This document shows, piece after piece, positions 1 to 9,765 of a stretch of DNA of 64,000 bases. The notes below the pieces were generated by a model, which had not been told where the DNA came from, searched no databases, and saw only the letters and a list, made by a program, of their open reading frames with translations. Numbering within the stretch: the first letter of the stretch is position 1; each line of letters opens with the position of its first letter. The stretch is from contig JALDNG010000007.1 in assembly GCA_024349245.1 (NCBI GenBank), forward strand, positions 1,804,501 to 1,868,500, given 5' to 3'. This DNA comes from Neodontobutis hainanensis. Lineage: Eukaryota; Chordata; Actinopteri; Gobiiformes; Odontobutidae. Position numbers and translations under genes: made by a program.

Positions 1-60
1 GGGACATAGTTTCTGTTCTTTATTGAAATTAAAACAGTAACAAAATAATACATTGTTACA

Positions 61-1924
61 GCTAAAGCCGGTGGGAGTTTGTACCTACAGCTAAAACCAA
101 CCAGTGTGTGCTTATACCTACAGCTAAAACCAACCAGTGTGTGCTTATACCTACAGCTATAACCAACCAGTGTGTGCTTATACCTACAGCTATAACCAAC
201 CAGTGTGTGCTTATACCTACAGCTATAACCAACCAGTGTGAGCGTGTACCTACAGCTACAGCCGATGTGAGCGCATACTTCCAGCCACAGCCGGTGTGGC
301 GTGTACCTACGGCTACAACCGGCGTGGCGTGTACCTCACGGCTACAACCGGCGTGGCGTGTACCTCACGGCTACAACCGGCGTGGCGTGTACCACGGCTA
401 CAACCGGCGTGGCGTGTACCACGGCTACAACCGGCGTGGCGTGTACCACGGCTACAACCGGCGTGAGCGTGTACCTACGGCTACAACCGGCGTGGCGTGT
501 ACCTACGGCTACAACCGACGTGGAGCGTGTACCACGGCTACAACCGGCGTGGCGTGTACCTACGGCTACAACCGATGTGAGCGTGTACTTACGGCTACAA
601 CCGGCGTGAGCGTGTACTTACGGCTACAACCGGCGTGGCGTGTACCTCACGGCTACAACCGGCGTGGCGTGTACCTACGGCTACAACCGACGTGAGCGTG
701 TACCTACGGCTACAACCGACGTGAGCGTGTACCTACGGCTACAACCGACGTGAGCGTGTACCTACGGCTACAACCGACGTGAGCGTGTACCTACGGCTAC
801 AACCGACGTGAGCGTGTACCTACGGCTACAACCGATGTGAGCGTGTACTTACGGCTACAACCGACGTGAGCGTGTACTTACGGCTACAACCGGCGTGAGC
901 GTGTACCTCACGGCTACAACCGACGTGGAGCGTGTACCTACGGCTACAACCGACGTGGCGTGTACCACGGCTACAACCGGCGTGGCGTGTACCTACGGCT
1001 ACAACCGACGTGAGCGTGTACCTACGGCTACAACCGATGTGAGCGTGTACCTACGGCTACAACCGATGTGAGCGTGTACTTACGGCTACAACCGACGTGA
1101 GCGTGTACTTACGGCTACAACCGACGTGAGCGTGTACCTACGGCTACAACCGACGTGAGCGTGTACCTACGGCTACAACCGACGTGAGCGTGTACCTACG
1201 GCTACAACCGACGTGAGCGTGTACTTACGGCTACAACCGATGTGAGCGTGTACTTACGGCTACAACCGATGTGAGCGTGTACCTACCGCTACAACCAGTG
1301 TGAGCGTATACCTACAGCTACACTAAACCAGTGTGAGCGTGTACCTATTGCTACTACTGGTGTGGGCATGTACCTATAGCTACAGCCTGTGTGGGCGTGT
1401 ACCTACAGCTACAGCCTGTGTTAGCGCGTACTTACAGCTACAGCCGGTGTGAGCGCGTACTTACAGCTACAGCCGGTGTGAGCGCACCTACAGCTACAGC
1501 CTTTGTTAGCGGCGTACTTACAGCTTCAGCCGGTGTGAGCGCTGCACCCACAGCCACAGCCGGTGTGAGCGCGTACTTACAGCTACAGCCGGTGTGAGCG
1601 CGTACCTACAGCTACAGCCGGTGTGAGCGCGTACCTACAGCTACAGTCGGTGTGAGCGCGTACTTACAGCTACAGCCGGTGTGAGCGCGTACCTACAGCT
1701 ACAGCCGGTGTGTGGCGCGTGCCACAGCTACATTCCGGTGTGAGCGCGTACCCACAGCTACAGCCGGTGTGAGCGTGCCACAGCTACAGCCGGTGTGAGC
1801 GCGTACCTACAGCTACAGCCGGTGTGAGCGCGTACCTACAGCTACAGCCGGTGTGAGCGCATACTTACAGCTACAGCCGGTGTGAGCGCGTAACTACAGC
1901 TACAACCAATGTGAGTGTATATCT
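61..1924. repeat. 29-bp-type minisatellite, copy 1
   Basis: Tandem repeats share a core of the form CTACxGCTACAxCC followed by GTGAGCG. Three sub-domains follow one another: about five 34-bp units (AACCAACCAGTGTGTGC type), then many 27-29-bp GGCTACAACCGACG-type units, then 29-bp AGCTACAGCCGGTG-type units. The period is not a multiple of three and long ORFs occur in more than one frame, so the apparent proteins are by-products of the repeat. This copy is about 440 bp longer than those in units 2 and 3. Confidence 0.95.
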
Positions 1925-2169
1925 AAAAAAAAATAAAACAAAAAAAGTGACATTGTTTTATGGTGGTGTTAAGTTACATGTATGTTTTATGCAAAATGCT
2001 AAGGTATGTATCTCGTTGAGATAGATGTTAAGTGTTTTACCCATGAAAGGTGTAAAACATTTTAATACATGTTAACCACACAATTTACTTAATTCTATTT
2101 TTTTTAGACTTTAGTTTTTTTTTACTTTACTCAGATGATATTAAGAGCCTAAAACATGTTTCTTTCTAG

Positions 2170-2719
2170 ATATTTGCTGCGTTAGCTGCTTCTGTTCAGC
2201 TCTGTTTAAGCAGCAACAGTGTTTTAGATTGGGCACTGAGTGTCTGGATCTAGATATATTTATAAAACACAAATTTGAAAGAATTAAAAGGAAATACCAT
2301 CCACAAATAAGTAAGCCTGTAAAAGGTGAGTGTTCATTACCTACGCTTGATTAACTTTTCTTCACAGTTTCACGTGCCATTTTTTTCTCTTTAGATTTTT
2401 TACAAAGGTGATCGACATTAAAGACACAGCAGTAAATATTGTCCAAGAGCTTGTGACTCGACGAGAGAAGAGTAAACGCAATATAAAGGGGATAACATTG
2501 AGAATTTAAGCACATACAAGAAACATGAAAGAGAGGAAAGAAAGCTCAGAGAAAAGTGGAAGTAATGTTAGTATTAATCAGGTTTATGAACACACATTTG
2601 AAGGAAGCAGGTCGGTCTAACTCAAGTGTAATAAATGAATTTATTTCTTTTCTCTTACAGTGAAAAAAGTGGTGTTCGATGGAGCGGAGGAGGGGCAGGA
2701 CTCGTCAGATTCACACTAA
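2170..2719 (+). other. Exon-like pair in unit 1 (possible captured 3' gene end)
   Basis: Segment 2170-2325 follows a good acceptor (TTTCTTTCTAG) and ends in a strong donor (AAAAG|GTGAGT). Segment 2661-2719 follows TTTTCTCTTACAG and ends in TAA. Phases fit: 2170-2325 has one open frame, rich in basic residues at its end (KHKFERIKRKYHPQ), and joins the second segment as VKKVVFDGAEEGQDSSDSH-stop. The result looks like the acidic C-terminus of a host-type protein, but I do not recognise the family. A further acceptor-like site lies near 2393. Both segments are present in all three units. No start codon or upstream coding exon was found, so this may be a dead gene fragment or the 3' end of a unit-encoded transcript. 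Confidence 0.45.
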
Positions 2720-2990
2720 AGGTAAATTATTATAGTAGACTCAGAGAATAGACCAAGCAGCACAAGGTTTTATTCTTTAAACACAATAGAAGAGGACTGT
2801 CTCTGGTACAAGAAAGAGTTGTGGCAACATTTTTACAGCCTTCATGTCTCCATGTGATGCTGTCATGAAGAATGGTGCATTTCTTTATTTTACTCTCACC
2901 ATTTCTTCTAGAGATTAAAATGGAAGACATATTGTTGTCATAAAGAAAACCGAAATGAGCAAAAAGTGTAAGGCAAAGTAATAACGCCAC

Positions 2991-3356
2991 ATGAAGAAGA
3001 ATAAAAGAGATGAAATGCAAAGTAAAGGGGATAAGAAAGAAGAAACAAAACAAAAACAGTTTTCTTTATCATGTATTTAAATGTTTTAAATAATTACGTA
3101 ACCTCAAATGTTCATATATATTCTCCTCAGACTAAACTCACTGGCCTCATTTGTTTTTATGCTTTTAGGAGATGATATAGATAATATTAAAAGCTAAACA
3201 TCACAAGATTTATTTTAAATGTGGATCTTTTAATACACGTGACAGTCTGATATAGCAGACATGTCTAGATACATTTGCACTGCATTTGTTTCATTACTGT
3301 CTCTGTTTTACGGGTGAGAATAGGAGCCATGCTGTAGATGAGGTGAAGAAAAGCAG
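2991..3356 (+). repeat. Within-unit direct repeat, upstream member
   Basis: About 366 bp recur at 6839-7203 in the same unit, with roughly 10% scattered differences by eye. Both members contain the CTAAACTCACTGGCCTC block, a GCTTTTAG acceptor-like site and GAGATGATA. This member has lost the acceptor-like CTGTTTGCAG|GTGAAAATAGG found in the other (here CTGTTTTACGGGTGAG). The same pair exists in units 2 and 3. Confidence 0.85.
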
Positions 3357-4419
3357 GGAACAATAAAAGGAGGATAAATAAGTGAAGATGATGAGCAAAA
3401 GAAATCAAACCAAAGAAATGTACATATTTATTTTGTTATAATTCAAAACATTGTAAGTTATACAGTTGTTCATTCATTAATTTTCCACCGCTTAGTCCTG
3501 TCAGGGGTGGCGGGTGTAATTTATATAGATATTTATAATTTCTTCTTAAATCCAGAAAGACATCTGTGGAGAGATGACCTACACAACAAAACACTCTGAA
3601 GGCTACAGCATCATTGTGGAGACAAACCTGTCCTGGACTCTTCTCAAACAATGGATCACAGCCTCAGACTCCAAAAAGAAGAACATGCTCTCTTCAGTGA
3701 GACGCGCTAAAGCATGACAAGAACATCAGGCCCCACAAAGGAAAAGAGACCGTCAATAACTTTAACTTTAATTACTCAATAAGCCTCGTTTTAACATGTA
3801 AATAAAATGACTGGGTAAAATAATTTGCTTGTTTATGCCTGTTTAATTATTAGTCAAACTCTATGAGGAGACTATGGTTATCTTACATTCATAATGACTT
3901 TATGTTTGAGCATACTCCAGGAATCAGCACTGTCATCAGATTTTGGTTATCCACTCCAGCCTTTAAGTTATTTTGCTGAATGAGTTTTATAAACATTAAA
4001 TACAAGAAATAGAACTTTTTTCCCTGTTAAAATAAAGTATCAAATCTGATAAGAACAATATGCTTTCATTTGGAAAATGATATGTAATGTTACAAAATGA
4101 TGGTACGTTTCTACACTTTCATCGAGTCCTCCAATGGGACGTTGCAGCCGCTGCCAGAGACAGAGAGAGAGACGCTCTGAGGAGAGGGGGATCGGCTGCA
4201 TGTACAGGCCACTTACTGTCGTTCCCTTAAATATTTAGTCGATCAGTGCTGTATCACAAGAGCCTGAGCTTATTTGTCATAGAACCTGCCAAGAGCTACT
4301 TCCTGTAAAGACAACCAGTGATGAGGCTCTGTCAGTCTGACAGCTGCTGCATAGTGCTCAGTAATGTTTAAAAACTGTTGTTGATGAACACCAGTTTTTT
4401 TTTTTACGGTGTGAAAAAA

Positions 4420-4612
4420 GGGCAGCAGTCTAAGCAGAGACGCCCAGACTTCCCGCTCTCCAGACACTTCTTCCAGCTCTTCCGGGGGGATACCGAGGCG
4501 TTCCCAGGCCAACCGAGAGACATAGTCCCTCCAGCGTGTCCTAGGTCTTTCCGGGCCTCCTCCCGGTGGGACATGCCCAAAACAGGCGTTCAGGAGGCAT
4601 CCAAAACAGATG
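4420..4612 (-). mobile_element. LINE 3' ORF fragment, unit 1 (frameshifted)
   Basis: Read on the minus strand this encodes the familiar C-terminal tail of fish non-LTR retrotransposon polyproteins (RERPRTRWRDY, WERLGIPPEELEEV, EVWASLLRLLP). It is only the last 60 or so residues. In this copy two bases are missing near 4550 (CCGGGCC against CCCGGGGCC in the others), which breaks the frame. It is a dead fossil carried as cargo. Confidence 0.8.
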
Positions 4613-5125
4613 CCCGAGCCACCTCAGCTGACTCTACTGCTGCATGTCATAATTACACAATTATTATTCTCAAATACGGCACTAATACTCCATAAATATC
4701 CTTTTTATGTCTTTGTCAAAATGTTAAGCTAGTGTCACTGGTTTAGTTACAGTAGAACACAAATGATGTTGCTTTAAAGAGGTTATATTTAAGTTCTTTT
4801 TGTATTTCATAAGGTTGTAGTCTGTTTTAATTCTCACTTTCTGATTGTTTCATGTCTAAATGACTTGTACAGCACTTGAGCACACAGCTGAGGTTGTTTT
4901 AAATATGCTTTGGAAATAAAGTTTGACTTCTTATTGCTTTCAATGCCTGGACAGATGGGCTAGCCTAAACAATGTATTATTTTGTTACTGTTTTAATTTC
5001 AATAAAGAACAGAAACTATGTCCCAGTGTTTAAGACTTTATGAATATACCTAATTACATTAAAAGCTAAAATACAAATAGTGTAGGCCTAAACATAACCT
5101 TTTGGCCTAAGCACAGTGGTCTTTA

Positions 5126-5619
5126 TGTCAGGATCTGTGTTTGTCTGTCTGTGTGTCTCCCCCTCCCCTCTGTGCTCTCCTCTCCTCAGCTGGGCAGGGC
5201 AGTCGGCACACCTGCTACCACTTACACCTCATCAACCTCTGCTTAAAGGAACCAGTCTTCCCTTCACTCAGCGCCAGTTCGTTGTCAACACTACTCCCAG
5301 TTAGTGTAGACGGTGTGCTCCTCGTGTTATTTGAATATTCATGTTTCTTTGTATTGTGAGAAATTGCTTACCGGCCGTGTCTTTCTCAGGTGCCACTGCC
5401 AGCTCCAGTCTGGATCCAGCCTTACCTGCTCTTCCCAAGTCTACTCGTCTGCTCCACTGGCGTCTCTCCGTAAGCCACCTTCCCGGACCTTCAGCTCGGC
5501 TCACCTCTACTCCCCGTCGGACAGTTCTCAGATTAAAATTGTGTTTATGACAAATAAACCTGATTCCCAAATTTATCAGTTCTGCGTTTGGGTCCTGCTT
5601 CTCATCCCCCACCGTGACA
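5126..5619 (+). mobile_element. Solo LTR (Gypsy-like), unit 1
   Basis: A 494-bp insertion starts TGTCAGG and ends CCGTGACA. It is flanked by the 5-bp direct repeat CTTTA (5121-5125 and 5620-5624). The empty site is visible in the right inverted arm, where GGTCTTTACTTG runs without interruption (9605 region, reverse complement). TG...CA ends, a 5-bp duplication, a length near 500 bp and an internal AATAAA all fit a solo LTR of a Gypsy-type element. ORFs in it on both strands are incidental. Confidence 0.85.
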
Positions 5620-6496
5620 CTTTACTTGTACATGTCAATTATTTACCAAATAAATCAACTATTTTTTTTTATTCATCATCACCAGTGTTGCTTTTAAATT
5701 GATAATTCTGTATTGTAGTTATATCAAATAGCCTAACTAATCGTTGAGCAGATAAAAAGCGACACAATTTCTAGTAAATGTATCATAAAACATACCGTAA
5801 TCCTGATAAATAGTCATTTTGCTGAAAGGCATTGGTCGTTATGTTGTAGTAATGATAAAGCCCATTGAAAATAACGTGAAAATAGAAAATTATTAAGTCT
5901 CAACTTTTTTCTCAAAACGGTCTAGTAGTCCTGGTCAGTGGGTGCTCAGCAGATGTCTTAGTGGAAAAAGTCCAGAATTGAAGTCTTTATTTTCAACAAA
6001 TTGTTGAGTGAAACCATTGATTGTTTATACAGTGGATATAATCCGCCCATTGGTCCACTATTTACTGATATTGTCGTTGTGGATTGGCAATAAAATGACC
6101 GTTACATCCGGGATTTTCGGCTTTTACTCCATAGTAAAAGTTTTTAGATAGCATAAACGAACATATTAATCAATCCCCCCCCAGAGTTGTCATGTAGTAA
6201 AATCTTAGCTCTAGAGACCGGAGCCATCTTTTGTACCAGGCTGTAAACATGATTTTTACACTTGTAAAGTCGCCATTGGGTTTCTCCTTATATTTCCGCT
6301 TTTGGTGCCTGCTCTCTGGTGGACGGTGGTATATCGCCGTATTTCGTTGTATTTTGCCGTATTTTCGCCCTTACGCGAGGACTATTTAGGAGGTTCCATG
6401 GGAGATGCTTGATAACAGTTTCTCACAGCCAGAAGTTTGCAAGTTTGCAATGATGCTTTACGCTCGAACAGATGAACTTAGTTGTAACCGAATATA

Positions 6497-6940
6497 ATGT
6501 ACTTTAACAGACTGCAGGTGGTGGTCAAAGACAGGCAGAGAGCACCACTAAAGCTTGTGCAACAACAATCCGGACACAGACTTACAGCTAAGAATAAATA
6601 CAGATTTATGAGACAGTTTTATCCTCAGTCCCCTGAAAGATTTGTGCTGACCTATCCTGATTTGCTCAGGATGTTTTCTAATCTATTCTCTACTGCTATG
6701 CCTCGTCAAACTCACTCTGATTTAGACTTAAAGTGGCTTCATGCTCTGTTTTTCACACATCTACGTCTACTCAAAACTAAAATAGTTTTATCATTAGGAA
6801 GATTTTTAGTCTCACTCAGTAAGTGCCACACATGCCAAATGAGGAAGAATAAAATAGATGAAATGCAAAGTAAAGGGGATAAGAAAGAAAAAACAAAACA
6901 GAGATATGTTTTTTATTATGTGTTTAAATGTTTTAAATAA
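6497..6940 (+). CDS. Unit-encoded 147-codon ORF, hypothetical (unit 1)
   Basis: The ORF runs from ATG to TAA with a basic, Leu/Phe-rich translation (FMRQFYPQSPERFVLTYPDL early; CHTCQMRKNKIDEMQSKGD late). I recognise no family. The last third lies in the within-unit direct repeat, whose upstream member also keeps a short related frame (KKNKRDEMQSKGDKKEETKQ). The ORF is identical in all three units. It begins just after the point where the left arm stops matching the right arm, so it belongs to a block inserted into the arm. No Kozak-like context or conserved domain supports translation. It could be a chance ORF, an exon, or part of an unknown mobile element. Confidence 0.3.
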   Translation: MYFNRLQVVVKDRQRAPLKLVQQQSGHRLTAKNKYRFMRQFYPQSPERFVLTYPDLLRMFSNLFSTAMPRQTHSDLDLKWLHALFFTHLRLLKTKIVLSLGRFLVSLSKCHTCQMRKNKIDEMQSKGDKKEKTKQRYVFYYVFKCFK

Positions 6941-7203
6941 TTATGTAAACTCAAATGTTCATATATATTCTCCCCAGACTAAACTCACTGGCCTCATTTG
7001 TTTTTATGCTTTTAGGAGATGATAGAGATAATATTAGAAGCTAAACATCACAAGATTTATTTTGAATGTGGATCTTTTTAATACACGTGACAGTCTGATA
7101 TAGCAGACATTTCTAGATACATTTGTACTGCATTTGTTTCATTACTGTCTCTGTTTGCAGGTGAAAATAGGAGCCATGCTGTAGATGAGGTGACGAAAAG
7201 CAG
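6839..7203 (+). repeat. Within-unit direct repeat, downstream member
   Basis: This is the partner of 2991-3356, lying inside the block that expands the left inverted arm. It overlaps the 3' end of the 147-codon ORF and keeps a consensus-like acceptor at its right end. This older internal duplication predates amplification of the unit, because both members are in all copies. Confidence 0.85.
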
Positions 7204-7728
7204 TGTGTTCATTAAACTTCTCTTTTACTGCATAAAACTTCTCTGTTTTTATTATACTTTATATTCATACTTTATACTTTAAATGCACATGAAGGGAACA
7301 TAATTTACAACAAGAAGACTCATTTCACTGTTTTGAATTGAAAAAAAAACACACCAGAAAACCACTTGTTCAACCCAAAACCAAAATTGTGAATCCATGA
7401 TTACGCTCACCAAATCCGGAGACACCTGACTGACTTTGTAAATAACTTTGCATCAAAGCAAAGAAATGATCCTTGAAAGTGGACAGTCGGCAGGGTTGAA
7501 CAATGTGGTGAGTTTAGGAGGTGATGAGAGATACCACTGCAGCTCAATTCATCCAAGGCTAATGTTGGTCATGCAATGAACAGCTGCCGTAAGAACCAGG
7601 GCAGGACCAGCACACACAGGCTGCAGGGAAATTGGATGTAGCGTGTCATCTCTAAGAGCAGAGTTTCCTGCTATTGGAGCAGACATTTGTTGTCTACGGG
7701 TGGAAGGGCGAAGCTTGGCCACGTGAAA

Positions 7729-7742
7729 CCACTAGGTGGCAG
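7729..7742 (+). promoter_or_regulatory. CTCF-like core motif, unit 1
   Basis: CCACTAGGTGGCAG matches the vertebrate CTCF core consensus CCASYAGRKGGCRS at every position. It lies in the block inserted into the left arm. Motif match only; no occupancy can be inferred. Confidence 0.4.
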
Positions 7743-8713
7743 TATTAACACCCGAAATAGCGGGTCCCACATTTGGTCCAACTGCTGGATATTTGCACTC
7801 TTACGGTTTTAAAACTTTAGCCAGGTAACAAGGTTAAGACACACGACAGAATAATAGAACATAGTCTGTTTCAACACTTTACACCATGGCTATGGTATTA
7901 TTAATTCATTTATTAAATGCTTGCTATAACGCACCCGTTGAAAATACAGTGGAGCCATAGAGTGGTGCACTATGGGGCGCTGTTTGTAAAGCGGCTCACG
8001 CTGAAAATAACAGCAACATTTTGTCACATTTAGCTTCAAACAATGTTTAAAAAACTGGTATGAATTTTTGACGGTCATTTTTTATCACATTTACAACAAT
8101 ATTTGTCGACTTAAAGATATTTTAAAATAGTTAAATCTAAATATTAAATGTTAAATCTAAATATTAAATGTTACACCTAAATGTTAAATATTAAATCTAA
8201 ATGTTAAATCTAAATGTTAAATCTAAATGTAAATGTTAAATGTAAATGCTAAATAGAAATATAAAGTTAATATAAATGTTAAATATAAATATAAATGTTA
8301 AATATAAATATAAATGTTGAAGCTAAATGTTTCGTGTGAAACTAAATATTTAACTAATATGTAAATTCAAACTGCCGACAACCGGAAGTGCCAAAATAAA
8401 AGCTCGATGAGGTCAGTGTGCGTTTATAGCATCGTGTCAAATAAGAAACGAATAAAAAAACATCTCATCCGAGGAAATTGACTCTTGGACATTGTTTATC
8501 GTGATAATAACTACCTAAAATAATAAACACGTTTGGAGAAACTGTATTTGAAGAGAAGGCTAGTGTCATTTTAATGAAAAGTGCAGGACCATTGAGTCAT
8601 TGTGCAGGACTTATGATTACCTGTAGCCATAATAGCCGGCCACAAGGGGTCTCACTTTGACTGAATGTTATGTCCTCAACTTTTTATTTACTATCTATGC
8701 TCAACTCATGCTG

Positions 8714-9762
8714 ATGAGATGGTTTTTATTCGTTTCTTATTTGACACGATGCTATAAACACACGCTGACCTCCTTGCGCTTTTATTTTGGCACTTCCGGT
8801 TGTCGGCATTTTGAATTTGCATATTAGTTAAATATTTAGTTTCACACAAAACATTTAGCTTCAACATTTATATTTAAATTTAGATTTAACATTTATATTT
8901 AGATTTAACGTTTACATTTAACATTTAGATTTAACATTTACTTTCAGATTTAATATTTAACATTTAGGTGTAACATTTAATATTTAGATTTAACATTTCA
9001 TATTTAGATTTAACTATTTAAAATATCTTTAAGTTGACAAATATTTTTGTAAATGTGATAAAAAAAAAGTGACCGTCAAAAATTCATACCAGTTTTTAAA
9101 CATTGTTTGAAGCTAAATGTGACAAAATGTTGCTGTTATTTTCAGCGTGAGCCGCTTTACAAACGGCGCCCCATAGTGCACGTGCTGACGTCACTAAGTT
9201 GCTAAGTTCATCTGTTCGAACGTTCGAGCGTTAAAGCGTCATAGCAAACTTGCAAACTTCTGTCTGTGAGAAAATAAGGCACATTTTGAGTTTCACTCGA
9301 CGATTTCTTCGAAAAGGAGACTTTAACTCCGGACTTTTTCCACTAAGACATCTGCTGAGCACACACTGACCAGGACTACGAGACCGTTTTGAGAAAAAAG
9401 GTGAGACTTAATAATTTTCTATTTTCACTTTATTTTCATGGGCTTTATCATTACTACTTCACAGCCCAACAAAATGTGTCGCTTTTTATCTGCACAACGA
9501 TTAGTTAGGCTATTTGACAATACTTAATTATCAATTTAAAAGCAACACTGGTGATGATGAGTAAAAAATAGTTGATTTATTTGGTAAATAATTAACATTT
9601 ACAAGTAAAGACCACTGTGCTTAGGCCTAAAGGTTATGTTTAGGCCTACACTATTTGTATTTTAGCTTTTAATGTAATTAGTATATTCATAAAGTCTTAA
9701 ACACTGGGACATAGTTTCTGTTCTTTATTGAAATTAAAACAGTAACAAAATAATACATTGTT
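8714..9762 (-). repeat. Right inverted arm, units 1-2
   Basis: This compact 1.05-kb arm is complementary to 4968-8468. The outer end runs into the start of unit 2, so each minisatellite-bearing cargo is bracketed by a right arm before it and a left arm after it. The loop between arms is 8469-8713. The arms are AT-rich with repeated AAATCTAAATGTT-like stretches. Confidence 0.85.
9179..9400 (+). promoter_or_regulatory. Candidate promoter and first exon, unit 1 right arm
   Basis: The right arm contains an E-box CACGTG (9179-9184) two bases before a perfect palindromic CRE, TGACGTCA (9186-9193). About 200 bp downstream is a consensus donor, GAAAAAAG|GTGAGA (exon end 9400). No ATG was seen between 9280 and 9400, so a non-coding first exon is the simplest reading, with the next minisatellite lying in its intron. 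The left-arm counterpart has TTGAG instead of GTGAG, and its CRE site is replaced by the inserted 1.48-kb block. This is inference from motifs only. Confidence 0.35.
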
Positions 9763-9765
9763 ACA

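Larger units (their letters stand above)
4968..8468 (+). repeat. Left inverted arm, unit 1 (expanded)
   Basis: In reverse complement this matches the right arm 8714-9762. Matching blocks include AACAATGTATTATTTTG (outer end), the GTGTTTAAGACTTTATG block, GCAGATAAAAAGCGACAC, CTCAGCAGATGTCTTAGTGG, GTTTGCAAGTTTGC and the long AT-rich block around 7970-8468. The arm is interrupted by the solo LTR (5126-5619), a block of about 380 bp (roughly 6025-6405) and a block of about 1.48 kb (roughly 6487-7965). Without these it would be close to 1 kb, like its partner. Confidence 0.85.
1..9705. repeat. Composite tandem unit, copy 1 of 3
   Basis: This is the first of three head-to-tail copies of one composite unit; the same order of landmarks recurs at 9706 and 18968. 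Order inside: minisatellite (61-1924), exon-like segments (2170-2719), LINE 3' fragment (about 4420-4612), left inverted arm (4968-8468) with an embedded solo LTR, loop (8469-8713), right arm (8714-9762, running into copy 2). It is about 440 bp longer than copy 2, almost all in the minisatellite. Aligned stretches by eye differ only by scattered single bases and short indels. The unit start is an arbitrary phase choice; the window opens at that same point, so more copies may lie upstream. Confidence 0.95.

Noticed and set aside
108..695. Long ORFs in the minisatellite (for example 195 codons of repeated ATTGVACT-like units)
   Set aside because: The repeat period is mostly 29 bp, not a multiple of three, and ORFs occur in several frames and change between units. 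They are by-products of a stop-poor repeat.
2730..3053. Minus-strand 107-codon ORF, identical in all three units
   Set aside because: It is hydrophobic at first, but the translation is the antisense of A/G-rich sequence overlapping the direct repeat. There is no splice or codon support, and it is conserved only because the units are nearly identical.
5301..5702. Overlapping ORFs of 103 and 129 codons on opposite strands
   Set aside because: They lie in the solo LTR and its flank. LTRs do not code, and both strands are open over the same bases.
8100..8340. AAATCTAAATGTTAAAT repeats, considered as a CRISPR-like array or replication origin
   Set aside because: The repeats are irregular with no spacers, the genome is vertebrate, and the stretch is simply the AT-rich inner part of the inverted arm.
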